Assembly: GCA_012728295.1 (NCBI GenBank)
Contig: JAAYFJ010000091.1
Coordinates: forward strand, 28,380-92,379
Length of the DNA: 64,000 bases
Reading direction: 5' to 3'
Source: Tissierellia bacterium
GTDB taxonomy: Bacteria > Bacillota > Clostridia > Tissierellales > Peptoniphilaceae
Part shown: piece by piece, positions 27,859 to 36,288 of the stretch
Layout: every line of letters starts with the position of its first letter
Numbering within the stretch: the first letter of the stretch is position 1
Notes under the pieces: generated by a model
What the model was told of the DNA's origin: nothing
What the model saw: the letters and a program-made list of their open reading frames with translations, nothing else
Databases searched by the model: none
Program-made: the position numbers and the translations under genes

Positions 27859-29235
27859 ATGAGTAAATCGTCAAAATCTTTTAGGTGCAGAGAATGTGGG
27901 CATGAAACAGTAGGATATATGGGTAAATGTCCTGCTTGCCAAAATTGGAATACAATAGAAGAAATCGAAGTGTTGAAAACAGGGGCGAAATCTAAAGGTA
28001 TCGCCCCTGTTAAGCGTGATTTAATTAAACTATCAAATGTTAAAAGTCAAAATAGCGAGAGAGTGAAGACAGGACTTTCTGAGTTTGATAGGGTAATGGG
28101 TGGGGGAATAGTAAAAGATTCTGTAACAATATTAACAGCTAAACCGGGTGCTTGGAAATCTACTTTACTATTGCAAGTAGCTCAGAGATTAGCAGATATT
28201 GGTCATAAGGTACTTTATGCTTCTGGAGAAGAGTCTGAATCTCAAATAAAATCTAGAGCAGATAGAATATTGAAGCGCATAGATGATAATATATATGTTA
28301 TTTCCACCACTATTCTTGAGGAGATAACATCACAGGCGTCAATATTGGATGTGGATTTTTTAATTGTCGATTCAATACAAACGGTTGTTTCGGCGGAACT
28401 AACATCTAGACCAGGCTCACCTACCCAGACTATGGAATGTGCCAATACACTTGTTGAATTAGCGAAAAACCCCGTTAGACCAAGGGTTGTATTCATTGTA
28501 GGTCAGATGACCAAGGACGATGAATTGGCAGGAGTGAGGGCGTTAGAGCACTTAGTAGACACGGTCTTAGTAATGTCTACAGACGATGAACAAGAATTAA
28601 GAATGTTAATGGCGACTAAAAACAGATATGGGGCAACTGGGGAAGTTGGATTCTTTGAGATGACAGAGGAAGGTATGGTTTCAATAGATAATCCATCAGC
28701 ACACTTTATGACTGTAAGAGATGGCGATACAAAAGTAATTGGCTCTGCGCTAACAGTAATAAAAGAGGGTACCAGACCTATTATATTAGAGGTGGAATCG
28801 CTGGTTTCTCAAAGCTATACGCCATATCCGTCTCGTGTAGGTGAATGCATCAGAAGAGAACATCTAAATACGCTTATTTCTCTCTTGGAAGAGAGAGGAA
28901 AGTTAAATCTATATGATAAAAATGTGGTAATAAAAACTACTGGCGGAATAGCCCTCCGCGAACCTTCGTCCAACTTGGCAATTATTACTAGCATTGCCTC
29001 ATCTTTAAAAGCAATTGGACTACCTGTAGATACCATTTTCCTAGCAGATGTTAGTTTAACAGGGGAGTTAAGAGGAATACCTATGTTAAAATCTAGGTTA
29101 AAGGAAGCTGATAGAATGGGGTTTAAGGTAGCATATATAGCAAAAGATAGTATTAAAATCGATAAAGAATTAAGCATTGATGTTAGAGAATGCAATACAC
29201 TTAAAGAAGTTTTGGCTAAGGTATTGAACATTTAG
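27859..29235 (+). CDS. radA: DNA repair protein RadA (Sms) with degenerate Walker A
   Basis: RadA promotes branch migration in recombination. 458 residues with the normal layout: zinc finger C10xxC13...C24xxC27, RecA-like ATPase core, Walker B DFLIVDSIQT, and the Lon-like C-terminal domain with TGGIALREPSSNLA. Two motifs deviate: the P-loop, usually GEPGIGKS, reads AKPGAWKS, so Trp99 (TGG at 28153-28155) stands where the invariant Gly before the catalytic Lys is expected, and the KNRFG motif reads KNRYG (about 254-258). Lys and Ser are kept. The frame is otherwise intact and the gene follows clpC, as in Bacillus. Confidence 0.93.
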   Translation: MSKSSKSFRCRECGHETVGYMGKCPACQNWNTIEEIEVLKTGAKSKGIAPVKRDLIKLSNVKSQNSERVKTGLSEFDRVMGGGIVKDSVTILTAKPGAWKSTLLLQVAQRLADIGHKVLYASGEESESQIKSRADRILKRIDDNIYVISTTILEEITSQASILDVDFLIVDSIQTVVSAELTSRPGSPTQTMECANTLVELAKNPVRPRVVFIVGQMTKDDELAGVRALEHLVDTVLVMSTDDEQELRMLMATKNRYGATGEVGFFEMTEEGMVSIDNPSAHFMTVRDGDTKVIGSALTVIKEGTRPIILEVESLVSQSYTPYPSRVGECIRREHLNTLISLLEERGKLNLYDKNVVIKTTGGIALREPSSNLAIITSIASSLKAIGLPVDTIFLADVSLTGELRGIPMLKSRLKEADRMGFKVAYIAKDSIKIDKELSIDVRECNTLKEVLAKVLNI

Positions 29236-29298
29236 AAAAATGACTTGACAAACAAGTAAACTTTAGTAAAAAAATTTACCTCCTTCTACTATTACCTA

Positions 29299-29328
29299 TT
29301 GACAACGGTGGAACAATTATGATAGTAT
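29299..29328 (+). promoter_or_regulatory. Possible upstream promoter of carD
   Basis: TTGACA, 18 bases, TAGTAT. The -35 is perfect but the -10 is weak; a better promoter lies just downstream. Confidence 0.4.
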
Positions 29329-29334
29329 GGAAAC

Positions 29335-29363
29335 TTTACAAAATCTTGAAATTATTATATAAT
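29335..29363 (+). promoter_or_regulatory. Promoter of carD
   Basis: TTTACA, 17 bases, TATAAT, 31 bases before the carD start. Good match to the housekeeping consensus. Confidence 0.8.
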
Positions 29364-29394
29364 GAATTAGTGATATCAAGAGGAGGGATTGCAT

Positions 29395-29886
29395 ATGTTC
29401 AGCGTCGGGGATAAGATAGTTTATCACATGCATGGTGCCGGAGTAATCGTAGGAATTGAAGAGAGAGAAATATTAGGTGAAGTGAAAGAGTACTATATTA
29501 TGGAAATTCCCATAGGGGACATGAAGGTAATGGTTCCCGTAGATACTGTTGAAGAATCTGGGGTAAGGAACATTTTAGAGTCAGAGGAAATGGATGATGT
29601 AATGGCAACTTTGAAAATGAGTAAATCAAAGATGCCGGCTAACTGGAATCATAGATATCGTGTTAATATGGATAAAATTAAATCCGGTGATATTATTGAA
29701 ATAGCTGAAGTAGTAAGAAATCTTGAGTTACTGGACGTAGAAAAGAGCTTATCTACAGGTGAAAAAAAAATGCTTACGAATGCTAAGCAGATTATTGTTT
29801 CTGAAACCCTGTTGGTATATAAATTGTCTCAGACAGAAGCTGAAGAGCTTGTGGATGAGGCGATAAGATTTTGCCCTGAGGAATAA
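29395..29886 (+). CDS. carD: CarD/CdnL-family transcription regulator
   Basis: Binds RNA polymerase beta through a Tudor-like domain and tunes promoter opening. 163 residues: the RID domain MFSVGDKIVYHMHGAGVI...MVPVDTVEESGVR (about 1-62), then a helical DNA-binding domain. I chose the ATG at 29395, 8 bases after GGAGGG; a TTG two codons earlier sits too close to that site. A single-gene unit with its own promoter. In Clostridia it often lies near ispD, as here. Confidence 0.92.
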   Translation: MFSVGDKIVYHMHGAGVIVGIEEREILGEVKEYYIMEIPIGDMKVMVPVDTVEESGVRNILESEEMDDVMATLKMSKSKMPANWNHRYRVNMDKIKSGDIIEIAEVVRNLELLDVEKSLSTGEKKMLTNAKQIIVSETLLVYKLSQTEAEELVDEAIRFCPEE

Positions 29887-29907
29887 TAATAGAATTATCG
29901 AAAGGGG

Positions 29908-31017
29908 GTGAACGTAATAAAAAACAGGATTGTCAATAAATTAGTAAGAATCTTATTTTTTGTACTGGGCTTTGGAATTGGATTTGGAGTGTTTACTCTA
30001 ATAGATAATCTATTGCCAAATCTATTTCCTAATGATGGATGGCAAAGAATTGCCACATTATCCAGTATTTCTATATTATTTGGACTTATACTATTTTCCC
30101 TTAATAAAGTATTGACAAATCAGCTTCTTAAATTGGTAATAATGGTTGAGACTGAGTTAACAGGCAAGCCTTTGACCGATTTGTTAGTAGGATCGGTAGG
30201 TTTAATCGTTGGATTAGTAATTGCTTTTCTATTAAGCAGACCTTTTGCAGATTTGGGAATTCCTGTAGTTGGAACAGTGGTATCTGTACTTCTTCATGCA
30301 ATGTTTGGATACTTGGGAATTAGATTATCAGTAGGTAGAAGACAGGACCTTATTACTTCAATGAGAGATTTTGGAGTCAAGAAGTCATTCCCTAAAGAAA
30401 AGGTAATTTTTCAGTTTGTTCCTAAAGTTTTAGATACCAGCGTTATTATTGATGGTAGAATCGCAGATATTTGCAGAGCAGGTTTTATAGAGGGCCCTCT
30501 CATTATTCCTACATTTGTCCTAGAAGAACTTCAACATATTGCAGATTCTTCAGATGGATTAAAGAGAAATAGAGGAAGAAGGGGACTAGATATCTTGCGC
30601 ATTATGCAACAGGAGTTGCCACAAGAAGTGATTATTTCACAGGAAACTTTTCTTGAAGTTCCAGAAGTAGACAGCAAGTTATTAAAGCTGACACAAAAAT
30701 TAGAAGGCAAGATTGTAACTATTGATTACAATCTAAACAAAGTGGCTACTGTTCAAGGGCTTACAGTGCTAAATATTAACGACCTTGCCAATGCAGTTAA
30801 GCAAGTTGCAATTCCCGGAGAGGAAATGGAAATTACAGTAGTAAAAGAAGGTAAAGAAGCTGGGCAAGGGTTGGCTTATTTAGACGATGGAACTATGATT
30901 GTAATCGAAAATGGACGAAAGTTAATTGATAAAACTATCGAAGTTGTAGTTACAAGTGTTTTACAAACCTCAGCTGGCAAAATGATATTTGCTAAACCAA
31001 AATCAGATAACAACTAA
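29908..31017 (+). CDS. YacL-like PIN and TRAM domain membrane protein
   Basis: 366-369 residues: four hydrophobic segments in the first about 150 residues, then a PIN nuclease domain (LDTSVIIDGRIADI, VLEELQ, and TIDYNLNKVA with acidic residues for metal binding), and a C-terminal TRAM domain (about 295-360) that can bind RNA. The family is widespread in Firmicutes and its role is unclear. The start is uncertain: the GTG at 29908 lies within the best ribosome site AAAGGGGGTGA, and ATA at 29917 is at the ideal distance from it. I give the GTG as the conventional choice. Confidence 0.85.
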   Translation: MNVIKNRIVNKLVRILFFVLGFGIGFGVFTLIDNLLPNLFPNDGWQRIATLSSISILFGLILFSLNKVLTNQLLKLVIMVETELTGKPLTDLLVGSVGLIVGLVIAFLLSRPFADLGIPVVGTVVSVLLHAMFGYLGIRLSVGRRQDLITSMRDFGVKKSFPKEKVIFQFVPKVLDTSVIIDGRIADICRAGFIEGPLIIPTFVLEELQHIADSSDGLKRNRGRRGLDILRIMQQELPQEVIISQETFLEVPEVDSKLLKLTQKLEGKIVTIDYNLNKVATVQGLTVLNINDLANAVKQVAIPGEEMEITVVKEGKEAGQGLAYLDDGTMIVIENGRKLIDKTIEVVVTSVLQTSAGKMIFAKPKSDNN

Positions 31018-31022
31018 CAGTT

Positions 31023-31053
31023 GACACAGAAGATATATCTTCTGTGTCTTTTT
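31023..31053 (+). terminator. Intrinsic terminator after the PIN-TRAM gene
   Basis: A perfect 11-bp stem (31023-31033 with 31038-31048), TATA loop and a run of T residues. Confidence 0.92.
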
Positions 31054-31074
31054 CTGATGATTATAAAGAAAATT

Positions 31075-31103
31075 ATGACATGAAAATGAGATTGTGGTAT
31101 AAT
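31075..31103 (+). promoter_or_regulatory. Promoter of ispD-ispF-fba operon
   Basis: ATGACA, 17 bases, TATAAT with TG one base upstream (extended -10). It lies 18 bases before the ispD start. Confidence 0.75.
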
Positions 31104-31120
31104 TACAAAGAGGTGATGTC

Positions 31121-31846
31121 ATGTATCAAAACAACTTTGTATCTGTGATTGTGGCAGCGGCAGGCATGAGCAATCGAATGGGATCAAAGATAAATAAGCA
31201 GTTTTTAAAAATTGATCATAAGCCTATTTTGGCACATACTTTAGAAAAGTTCGATGAGTGTAAATATATAGATGAAATAATTGTAGTAGCTAAGACTGAA
31301 GAAGTAGACTATGTTAGACGTGAAATCATTAATCGCTATGCTATTAGAAAAGCGCATCGTATTGTAAAGGGCGGAAAAGAAAGACAAGATTCCATATTAA
31401 ATGGACTTATGAGGGTTGATCCAAGGGCTAATATAGTGTTAACTCATGATGGAGCAAGACCTTTTATTAAAGTCAAAACCATAGAAAAAGCTATTGAAAG
31501 CTTAGAAACAATGGGAGATTTAATCGTAGCTGTTCCTGAAAAGGATACTATTAAGGTGGTTAATGATGATAATTCTGTGCATCATACACCAAAGAGATCA
31601 ACTTTGTGGAAAGCTCAGACCCCTCAAGTCTTCTTTGCAGACCATTTGAGAGAGGCTTATAGAAAAGCTTCAGAAGAATGTTATTACGGTACAGATGATG
31701 CTTTTTTAGTTGAGATGGCGGGATACCCTGTAAAGGTGATAATGGGCCAATATGATAATATTAAAATTACAACTCCAGAGGATCTTGTAATTGCTGAAAC
31801 ATTATCAAGAGACAGGGAATCTATTTATGATATGGTAGGATTGTAG
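31121..31846 (+). CDS. ispD: 2-C-methyl-D-erythritol 4-phosphate cytidylyltransferase
   Basis: Third step of the MEP isoprenoid pathway: MEP plus CTP gives CDP-methylerythritol. 241 residues: VIVAAAGMSNRMGSKINKQF (CTP-binding loop with conserved Arg and Lys), LTHDGARPF and TPKRSTLWKAQTPQ. It starts 18 bases after its promoter behind GAGGTGA. ispF follows at once. Confidence 0.95.
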   Translation: MYQNNFVSVIVAAAGMSNRMGSKINKQFLKIDHKPILAHTLEKFDECKYIDEIIVVAKTEEVDYVRREIINRYAIRKAHRIVKGGKERQDSILNGLMRVDPRANIVLTHDGARPFIKVKTIEKAIESLETMGDLIVAVPEKDTIKVVNDDNSVHHTPKRSTLWKAQTPQVFFADHLREAYRKASEECYYGTDDAFLVEMAGYPVKVIMGQYDNIKITTPEDLVIAETLSRDRESIYDMVGL

Positions 31847-31853
31847 GTGAATT

Positions 31854-32342
31854 ATGCGCATCGGAATTGGTTATGATGTACATGCATTAGTGGAGGGAAG
31901 GCAGCTTGTGGTAGGAGGAGTCAATATTCCTTACGAGAAGGGATTACTCGGCCACTCTGATGCAGATGTGTTAGTCCATGCAATAATGGATAGCATATTG
32001 GGAGCTTTAGCATTGGGAGATATAGGTAAAATTTTTCCAGACACTGATAATGCATATAAAGATATTGACAGCTGCATATTACTAGAAAGAGTTATGAGCT
32101 TAACAAAAAAAGAAGGCTATATTATAGGTAATGTAGATTCTGTAATTGTGGCTCAGAGACCTAAAATGGCTCCCTATATAGAGGCGATGAAGGAAAAACT
32201 TTCTAAGATAATGCAAATTTCCGAGGGGCAGCTAAATATTAAAGCTACTACAACTGAGTGGCTAGGGTTTGAAGGCAGAGAAGAAGGTGTTTCTGCCTAT
32301 TCGGTATGTGTACTTATTGCTGATAGATCTAAGGAGGAATAA
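31854..32342 (+). CDS. ispF: 2-C-methyl-D-erythritol 2,4-cyclodiphosphate synthase
   Basis: Fifth step of the MEP pathway; a zinc-dependent trimer. 162 residues with GIGYDVHAL (Asp-x-His zinc ligands), [16 protein letters not shown], and the late [10 protein letters not shown] and [13 protein letters not shown] motifs. It lies 7 bases after ispD. The usual middle enzyme ispE is not in the window. Confidence 0.96.
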   Translation: MRIGIGYDVHALVEGRQLVVGGVNIPYEKGLLGHSDADVLVHAIMDSILGALALGDIGKIFPDTDNAYKDIDSCILLERVMSLTKKEGYIIGNVDSVIVAQRPKMAPYIEAMKEKLSKIMQISEGQLNIKATTTEWLGFEGREEGVSAYSVCVLIADRSKEE

Positions 32343-32343
32343 G

Positions 32344-33201
32344 ATGCTAGTAACAGGTAAAAGTCTTTTGGAACACGCTCAAGCACATAATTACGCGGTT
32401 GGAGCGTTTAACGTAAACAACATGGAAATAGTTCAAGCAATTATTGAAGCGGCTGAAGAACTAAATGCACCAGTAATATTACAGGCTAGTCAAGGGGGAA
32501 TTAAGTACGCAGGCATTGAGTATATTGCTAGCTTAGGTCTTTTAGCAGCTAAGAATGCCAAAGTTCCAGTTGCCCTTCATTTAGATCATGGTACAGATTT
32601 TGATGAAGTAATAAAGTGCATAAGACACGGGTTTTCATCCGTAATGATTGATGGATCCAGATTTGCATTAGAGGAAAATATAGAGTTTAGCAAAAAAATT
32701 GTAGAGATTGCTCATGCTGTTGGAGTTTCTGTTGAAGCAGAATTAGGGAAAATTGGTGGGACAGAAGATCATATAACAGTAAGCGATGCAGATGCAACCT
32801 TTACAGACCCTGCAGAGGCGAAGTATTTTGTTGAAAAAACAGGTGTAGACTCTTTAGCAATTGCAGTTGGAACTGCTCATGGAGTATATAAGGGTGAACC
32901 TAAACTAGACTTTGACAGGATTGAAGAGATTAGAAATACAATAGATGTGCCATTGGTACTACATGGTTCTTCAGGAGTTCCATACGATGCTTTGAGAAAA
33001 GCAGTTTCATTGGGAATTTGTAAGATAAACATAGATACTGATGTAAGAGCGAGTTTCGCAAAAGCTGTAAAAGAGCATCTTAACTTACATCCAGAGGAAA
33101 TTGACCCAAGAAAAATATTAGGACCTGCAAGAGAGCTTATGAAAGAAACCGTGAAAGAAAAAATCAGAGTTTTCGGATCTGATGGGAAAAGCTGGCTTTA
33201 A
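32344..33201 (+). CDS. fba: Class II fructose-1,6-bisphosphate aldolase
   Basis: Splits fructose-1,6-bisphosphate into two triose phosphates, or joins them in gluconeogenesis. 285 residues: zinc-binding His in LHLDHGTDFDE, GTAHGVYKG and VLHGSSG, plus KINIDTD at the phosphate site. The ATG at 32344 starts one base after the ispF stop, behind GGAGG; the frame also runs on upstream into ispF without support. Next are transaldolase and glpX: a compact sugar-phosphate cluster. Confidence 0.95.
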   Translation: MLVTGKSLLEHAQAHNYAVGAFNVNNMEIVQAIIEAAEELNAPVILQASQGGIKYAGIEYIASLGLLAAKNAKVPVALHLDHGTDFDEVIKCIRHGFSSVMIDGSRFALEENIEFSKKIVEIAHAVGVSVEAELGKIGGTEDHITVSDADATFTDPAEAKYFVEKTGVDSLAIAVGTAHGVYKGEPKLDFDRIEEIRNTIDVPLVLHGSSGVPYDALRKAVSLGICKINIDTDVRASFAKAVKEHLNLHPEEIDPRKILGPARELMKETVKEKIRVFGSDGKSWL

Positions 33202-33210
33202 GGAGGAGCA

Positions 33211-33858
33211 ATGAAATTATTTATTGATACTGCAAATCTCGACGAAATAATTGAGATTAATAAATGGGGAGTTCTAGATGGGGTTACTACAAATCCAAGC
33301 TTAATAGCAAAAGAAGGAAGAGTATTTGAAGAAGTAGTTGAGGATATTACTAAGATTGTTGATGGGCCAATTAGTGCGGAAGTAATAAGCCTTGTTGGTG
33401 AAGAGATGGTTGAAGAGGCTAAAGAATTAGCTAAAATTCACCCTAATATCATAATCAAAGTTCCGATGACAGCAGATGGGTTGTTCGCCACTTCAGAGCT
33501 TACAAAGCTGGGTATTAAGACAAACGTCACTTTAATTTTCTCTGCAAACCAAGCCTTGCTGGCAGCTAGAGCTGGAGCAACATATGTGAGTCCTTTTGTA
33601 GGAAGATTAGATGATATAAGCACAGATGGTATGGAATTGATATCTGATATTGCTGAAATATTTGATATTCACGGTATTGACGCTGAAATAATAGCGGCTA
33701 GTCTGCGTCATCCAATGCATGTTGTTGAAGCTGCTAAAAATGGAGCCCATATAGGAACAATTCCATATAAAGTGTTTTTACAAATGGTCAAGCATCCTTT
33801 GACTGATATAGGAATTGCTAGATTCTTAATGGACTGGGAGGGAGTTTCCAGAAAGTAG
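33211..33858 (+). CDS. Small transaldolase / fructose-6-phosphate aldolase family
   Basis: 215-residue TIM barrel of the TalC/Fsa subfamily: [10 protein letters not shown] at the N-terminus, [13 protein letters not shown], and the Schiff-base Lys in IKVPMTADG. Sequence alone does not separate transaldolase from fructose-6-phosphate aldolase activity; in Firmicutes the short forms are usually transaldolases. It follows fba by 9 bases with AAGGAGG. It could join fba and glpX in regenerating pentose phosphates. Confidence 0.92.
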   Translation: MKLFIDTANLDEIIEINKWGVLDGVTTNPSLIAKEGRVFEEVVEDITKIVDGPISAEVISLVGEEMVEEAKELAKIHPNIIIKVPMTADGLFATSELTKLGIKTNVTLIFSANQALLAARAGATYVSPFVGRLDDISTDGMELISDIAEIFDIHGIDAEIIAASLRHPMHVVEAAKNGAHIGTIPYKVFLQMVKHPLTDIGIARFLMDWEGVSRK

Positions 33859-33867
33859 GGGGAAATA

Positions 33868-34836
33868 ATGGATAGAAACCTAGCGGTAAATTTAGGCAGA
33901 GTAACAGAGGCGGCAGCGCTGGCAAGCGGAAAGCATTTAGGACGTGGAGATAAAAATGGTGCGGACCAAGCGGCGGTAGATGCTATGAGAAGGATGTTTG
34001 ATACAGTCGACATCGATGGAATAGTAGTTATTGGTGAAGGTGAAATGGATGAGGCTCCTATGCTTTACATCGGGGAGCACATTGGAACTAAAGAAGAAGG
34101 TGGGGCAAAGGTAGATATTGCCGTGGATCCATTAGATGGTACGACATCAATTGCCAATGGATTGCCAAATGCTATATCAGTTGTCGCCGTTACTCCAAGA
34201 GGTTGCATGTTGCATGCACCTGATATGTACATGGAGAAAATCGCTTGTGGCCCCAAAGCTGCCGGCATGATAGATATTAAAGCATCTCCCGAAGAAAACA
34301 TAATAAGAGTAGCAAAGGCACTTGGGAAAGATGTTACTGATATCACAGTTGCAGTTTTGGACAGAGAACGACACGTTGACTTGGTAAACGCCATTAGAAA
34401 TGCAGGAGCGCGTATTCAAATGATAAGTGATGGAGATGTAATGTCTGCATTGGCAACTTGCTTTGACCATACAGGTGTTGATTTAATGATGGGTATAGGT
34501 GGCGCTCCTGAGGGCGTATTGGCAGCTGCTGCACTAAAATGTATGCGTGGAGATTTCCAATGCATATTAAAGCCAGAAGATGACGAACAAATTGCAAGAT
34601 GTCAGCTTATGGGTGCGAGCCTGGACAGAGTATATAGGCTTGACGATTTAGTTCAAGGTGATGATATACTGTTTGCTGCAACAGGAGTTTCAAATGGTGA
34701 ATTATTAAAGGGCGTTCAGTATTTAGGTAATAATAAAGCACAAACTGAAACTTTAATCTTAAGATCTGCTACTGGTACAGTTAGATTTATGGAAGCAACA
34801 CATTATCTTGATAGAAAACCAGAATATGCTAAATAA
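33868..34836 (+). CDS. glpX: Class II fructose-1,6-bisphosphatase GlpX
   Basis: Removes the 1-phosphate of fructose-1,6-bisphosphate in gluconeogenesis. 322 residues: LGRGDKNGADQAAVDAMR, GEGEMDEAPMLYIGE and DPLDGTTSIANG with the metal-binding acidic residues, and GGAPEGVLAAAAL. It is the last of the ispDF-fba cluster, 9 bases after the transaldolase. A small hairpin follows. Confidence 0.95.
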   Translation: MDRNLAVNLGRVTEAAALASGKHLGRGDKNGADQAAVDAMRRMFDTVDIDGIVVIGEGEMDEAPMLYIGEHIGTKEEGGAKVDIAVDPLDGTTSIANGLPNAISVVAVTPRGCMLHAPDMYMEKIACGPKAAGMIDIKASPEENIIRVAKALGKDVTDITVAVLDRERHVDLVNAIRNAGARIQMISDGDVMSALATCFDHTGVDLMMGIGGAPEGVLAAAALKCMRGDFQCILKPEDDEQIARCQLMGASLDRVYRLDDLVQGDDILFAATGVSNGELLKGVQYLGNNKAQTETLILRSATGTVRFMEATHYLDRKPEYAK

Positions 34837-34837
34837 C

Positions 34838-34856
34838 GGCCTTTAAAGGCCTTTTT
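34838..34856 (+). terminator. Weak terminator after glpX
   Basis: The palindrome GGCCTTTAAAGGCC can form a short stem and is followed by five T residues. The loop must come from the TTTAAA core, so it is a weak hairpin and may only reduce read-through into the transporter genes. Confidence 0.4.
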
Positions 34857-34872
34857 CAATAGGAGGACCGCT

Positions 34873-35403
34873 ATGTATTTGGATATGTTGGTAACATTTG
34901 CAAAAATAGGAGTTATGACATTTGGCGGCGGCTATGCAATGTTGCCAATTATCCAAAGAGAAATTGTTGAAAGAAAACACTGGGTTACTGAAGAGGAAGT
35001 ATTAGATTACTATGCGATTGGTCAATCGACGCCAGGTGTTATAGCAGTAAATACTGCAACCTTTGTAGGGTATAAGTTAAAAGGTGTCCTTGGAGCCATA
35101 GCATGTACAGTTGGAGTTGTACTTCCATCTTTTATTATTATTTCTTTGTTAGCAGGATTGATAACCAGCATTTCAGGAATGGAAATTGTCCAACATGCAT
35201 TTGCAGGGATAAGGGTAGCAGTTTGCGCATTAGTTACTCAAGCAGTTGTTAGGCTTGCCGTTAAAAGTGTAAAAGATTTATTAACTGCTATTATTGCATT
35301 ATTGGCATTTGCTGCAGTGGCGCTAATGAACATATCACCTCTTTGGATAGTTGTAATATCTATAGTTTTTGGATTATTATTTGTTAAGAAGGTGGAACAA
35401 TGA
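34873..35403 (+). CDS. Chromate-type transporter, N-terminal half protein
   Basis: A 176-residue membrane protein equal to one half of ChrA. It opens with the signature TFGGGYAMLPIIQRE, then YYAIGQSTPGVIAVNTATF, and has about five to six hydrophobic segments. In Clostridia such half-size proteins come in pairs that form one transporter. The family is named for chromate, but the natural substrate in anaerobes is not established. It overlaps the next gene by 4 bases. Confidence 0.9.
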   Translation: MYLDMLVTFAKIGVMTFGGGYAMLPIIQREIVERKHWVTEEEVLDYYAIGQSTPGVIAVNTATFVGYKLKGVLGAIACTVGVVLPSFIIISLLAGLITSISGMEIVQHAFAGIRVAVCALVTQAVVRLAVKSVKDLLTAIIALLAFAAVALMNISPLWIVVISIVFGLLFVKKVEQ

Positions 35404-35963
35404 TTCTAAAACTTGCGTGGGAGTTTTTTAAAACAGGGCTTTTTGCCATAGGAGGAGGATTGGCTACCCTTCCTTTTTTAAAACAAATGGCATTTAAGAC
35501 CACTTGGTTTACAACCTCAGACTTAATGGATATGATAGCAGTATCAGAATCTACCCCAGGACCAATTGGAATCAACATGGCAACTTTTGCAGGATATAAA
35601 GCTTTCGGATTATTGGGAGGCTTAGTAGCTACTGTTTCTCTTGTGATTCCATCTTTAATTATTATTACTTTAGTGGCAAAATTCATGGAGAACTATGCGG
35701 AGAACCCTTTAGTAAAAAAAGGATTTTATACCCTAAGACCAGCAACTGTAGGTTTAATTGCCGGAGCAATGGTAGACGTATTTTTGTCTTCTTTTTTTCT
35801 TGTAAACAACAGTATGTCGCCTGTTAGTATTACTTTTTCAATAAAGATTGTTCCTTTAGTAATCTATGGATTGATATTATTTTCTATAAATAAAAAGCCA
35901 CAAATACACCCTATTGTATATATTATTAGTTCAGCAATATTGGGAGTATTTCTAAAATTATAA
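35400..35963 (+). CDS. Chromate-type transporter, C-terminal half protein
   Basis: 187 residues, homologous to its neighbour: AIGGGLATLPFLKQM, then IAVSESTPGPIGINMATFAGY, and hydrophobic segments to the end. The ATGA overlap with the upstream gene implies coupled translation and a heterodimer. The repeated STPG motif in both halves supports an origin by duplication of a half-size ancestor. Confidence 0.9.
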   Translation: MILKLAWEFFKTGLFAIGGGLATLPFLKQMAFKTTWFTTSDLMDMIAVSESTPGPIGINMATFAGYKAFGLLGGLVATVSLVIPSLIIITLVAKFMENYAENPLVKKGFYTLRPATVGLIAGAMVDVFLSSFFLVNNSMSPVSITFSIKIVPLVIYGLILFSINKKPQIHPIVYIISSAILGVFLKL

Positions 35964-36019
35964 TTTATTCAAATGTATCAGGTATTATTATAATAAAAAT
36001 AAATATTATTAAAATAAGC

Positions 36020-36048
36020 TTGACTTTAAAACAATAACGTGTTACCAT
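36020..36048 (+). promoter_or_regulatory. Promoter of the threonine operon
   Basis: TTGACT, 17 bases, TACCAT. It places transcription start near 36055, just ahead of the T-box leader. Confidence 0.7.
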
Positions 36049-36054
36049 AGCAAA

Positions 36055-36258
36055 AAGCATTGATGAGGAAAAGTAACTTGTGTAATACCACAGAGAGAAG
36101 AACTCACCGACTGAAAGGTTCTTTGGAATAAGCAAGCGAAAGACCACCTCTGAGTTCTTTGTCTGAAAGATAGTAGGGCAAGGCGGAGAAAACCGTTATA
36201 TCTATTGTATCTAAGCAGGTGGAAGCGTATATTAATCGTCCTATTAGGGCGATTTTTT
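36055..36258 (+). promoter_or_regulatory. T-box riboswitch, threonine specifier (ACC)
   Basis: A leader that reads tRNA charging. Stem I has GATGAGGAAAAGTA (GA and AGTA motifs) and AGAGAG; a 9-bp helix (AAGAACTCA with TGAGTTCTT) supports folding. The likely specifier is ACC at 36143-36145, 3 bases before TCTGAG, the same spacing as in the other two T-boxes here. The antiterminator element reads GCAGGTGGAAGCG (36213-36227), a divergent form of the usual AGGGTGGNACCGCG. The terminator (AATCGTCC with GGGCGATT, 36234-36254, then T6) lies 30 bases before lysC. It fits threonine control of lysC-asd-hom-thrC-thrB. Confidence 0.85.
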
Positions 36259-36288
36259 GTATTTTTGAATAATTTTATGAGGTGTATT

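Noticed and set aside
36205..36288. An upstream extension of the lysC frame by 28 codons
   Set aside because: It covers the T-box antiterminator and terminator; the real start has its own ribosome site at 36289.
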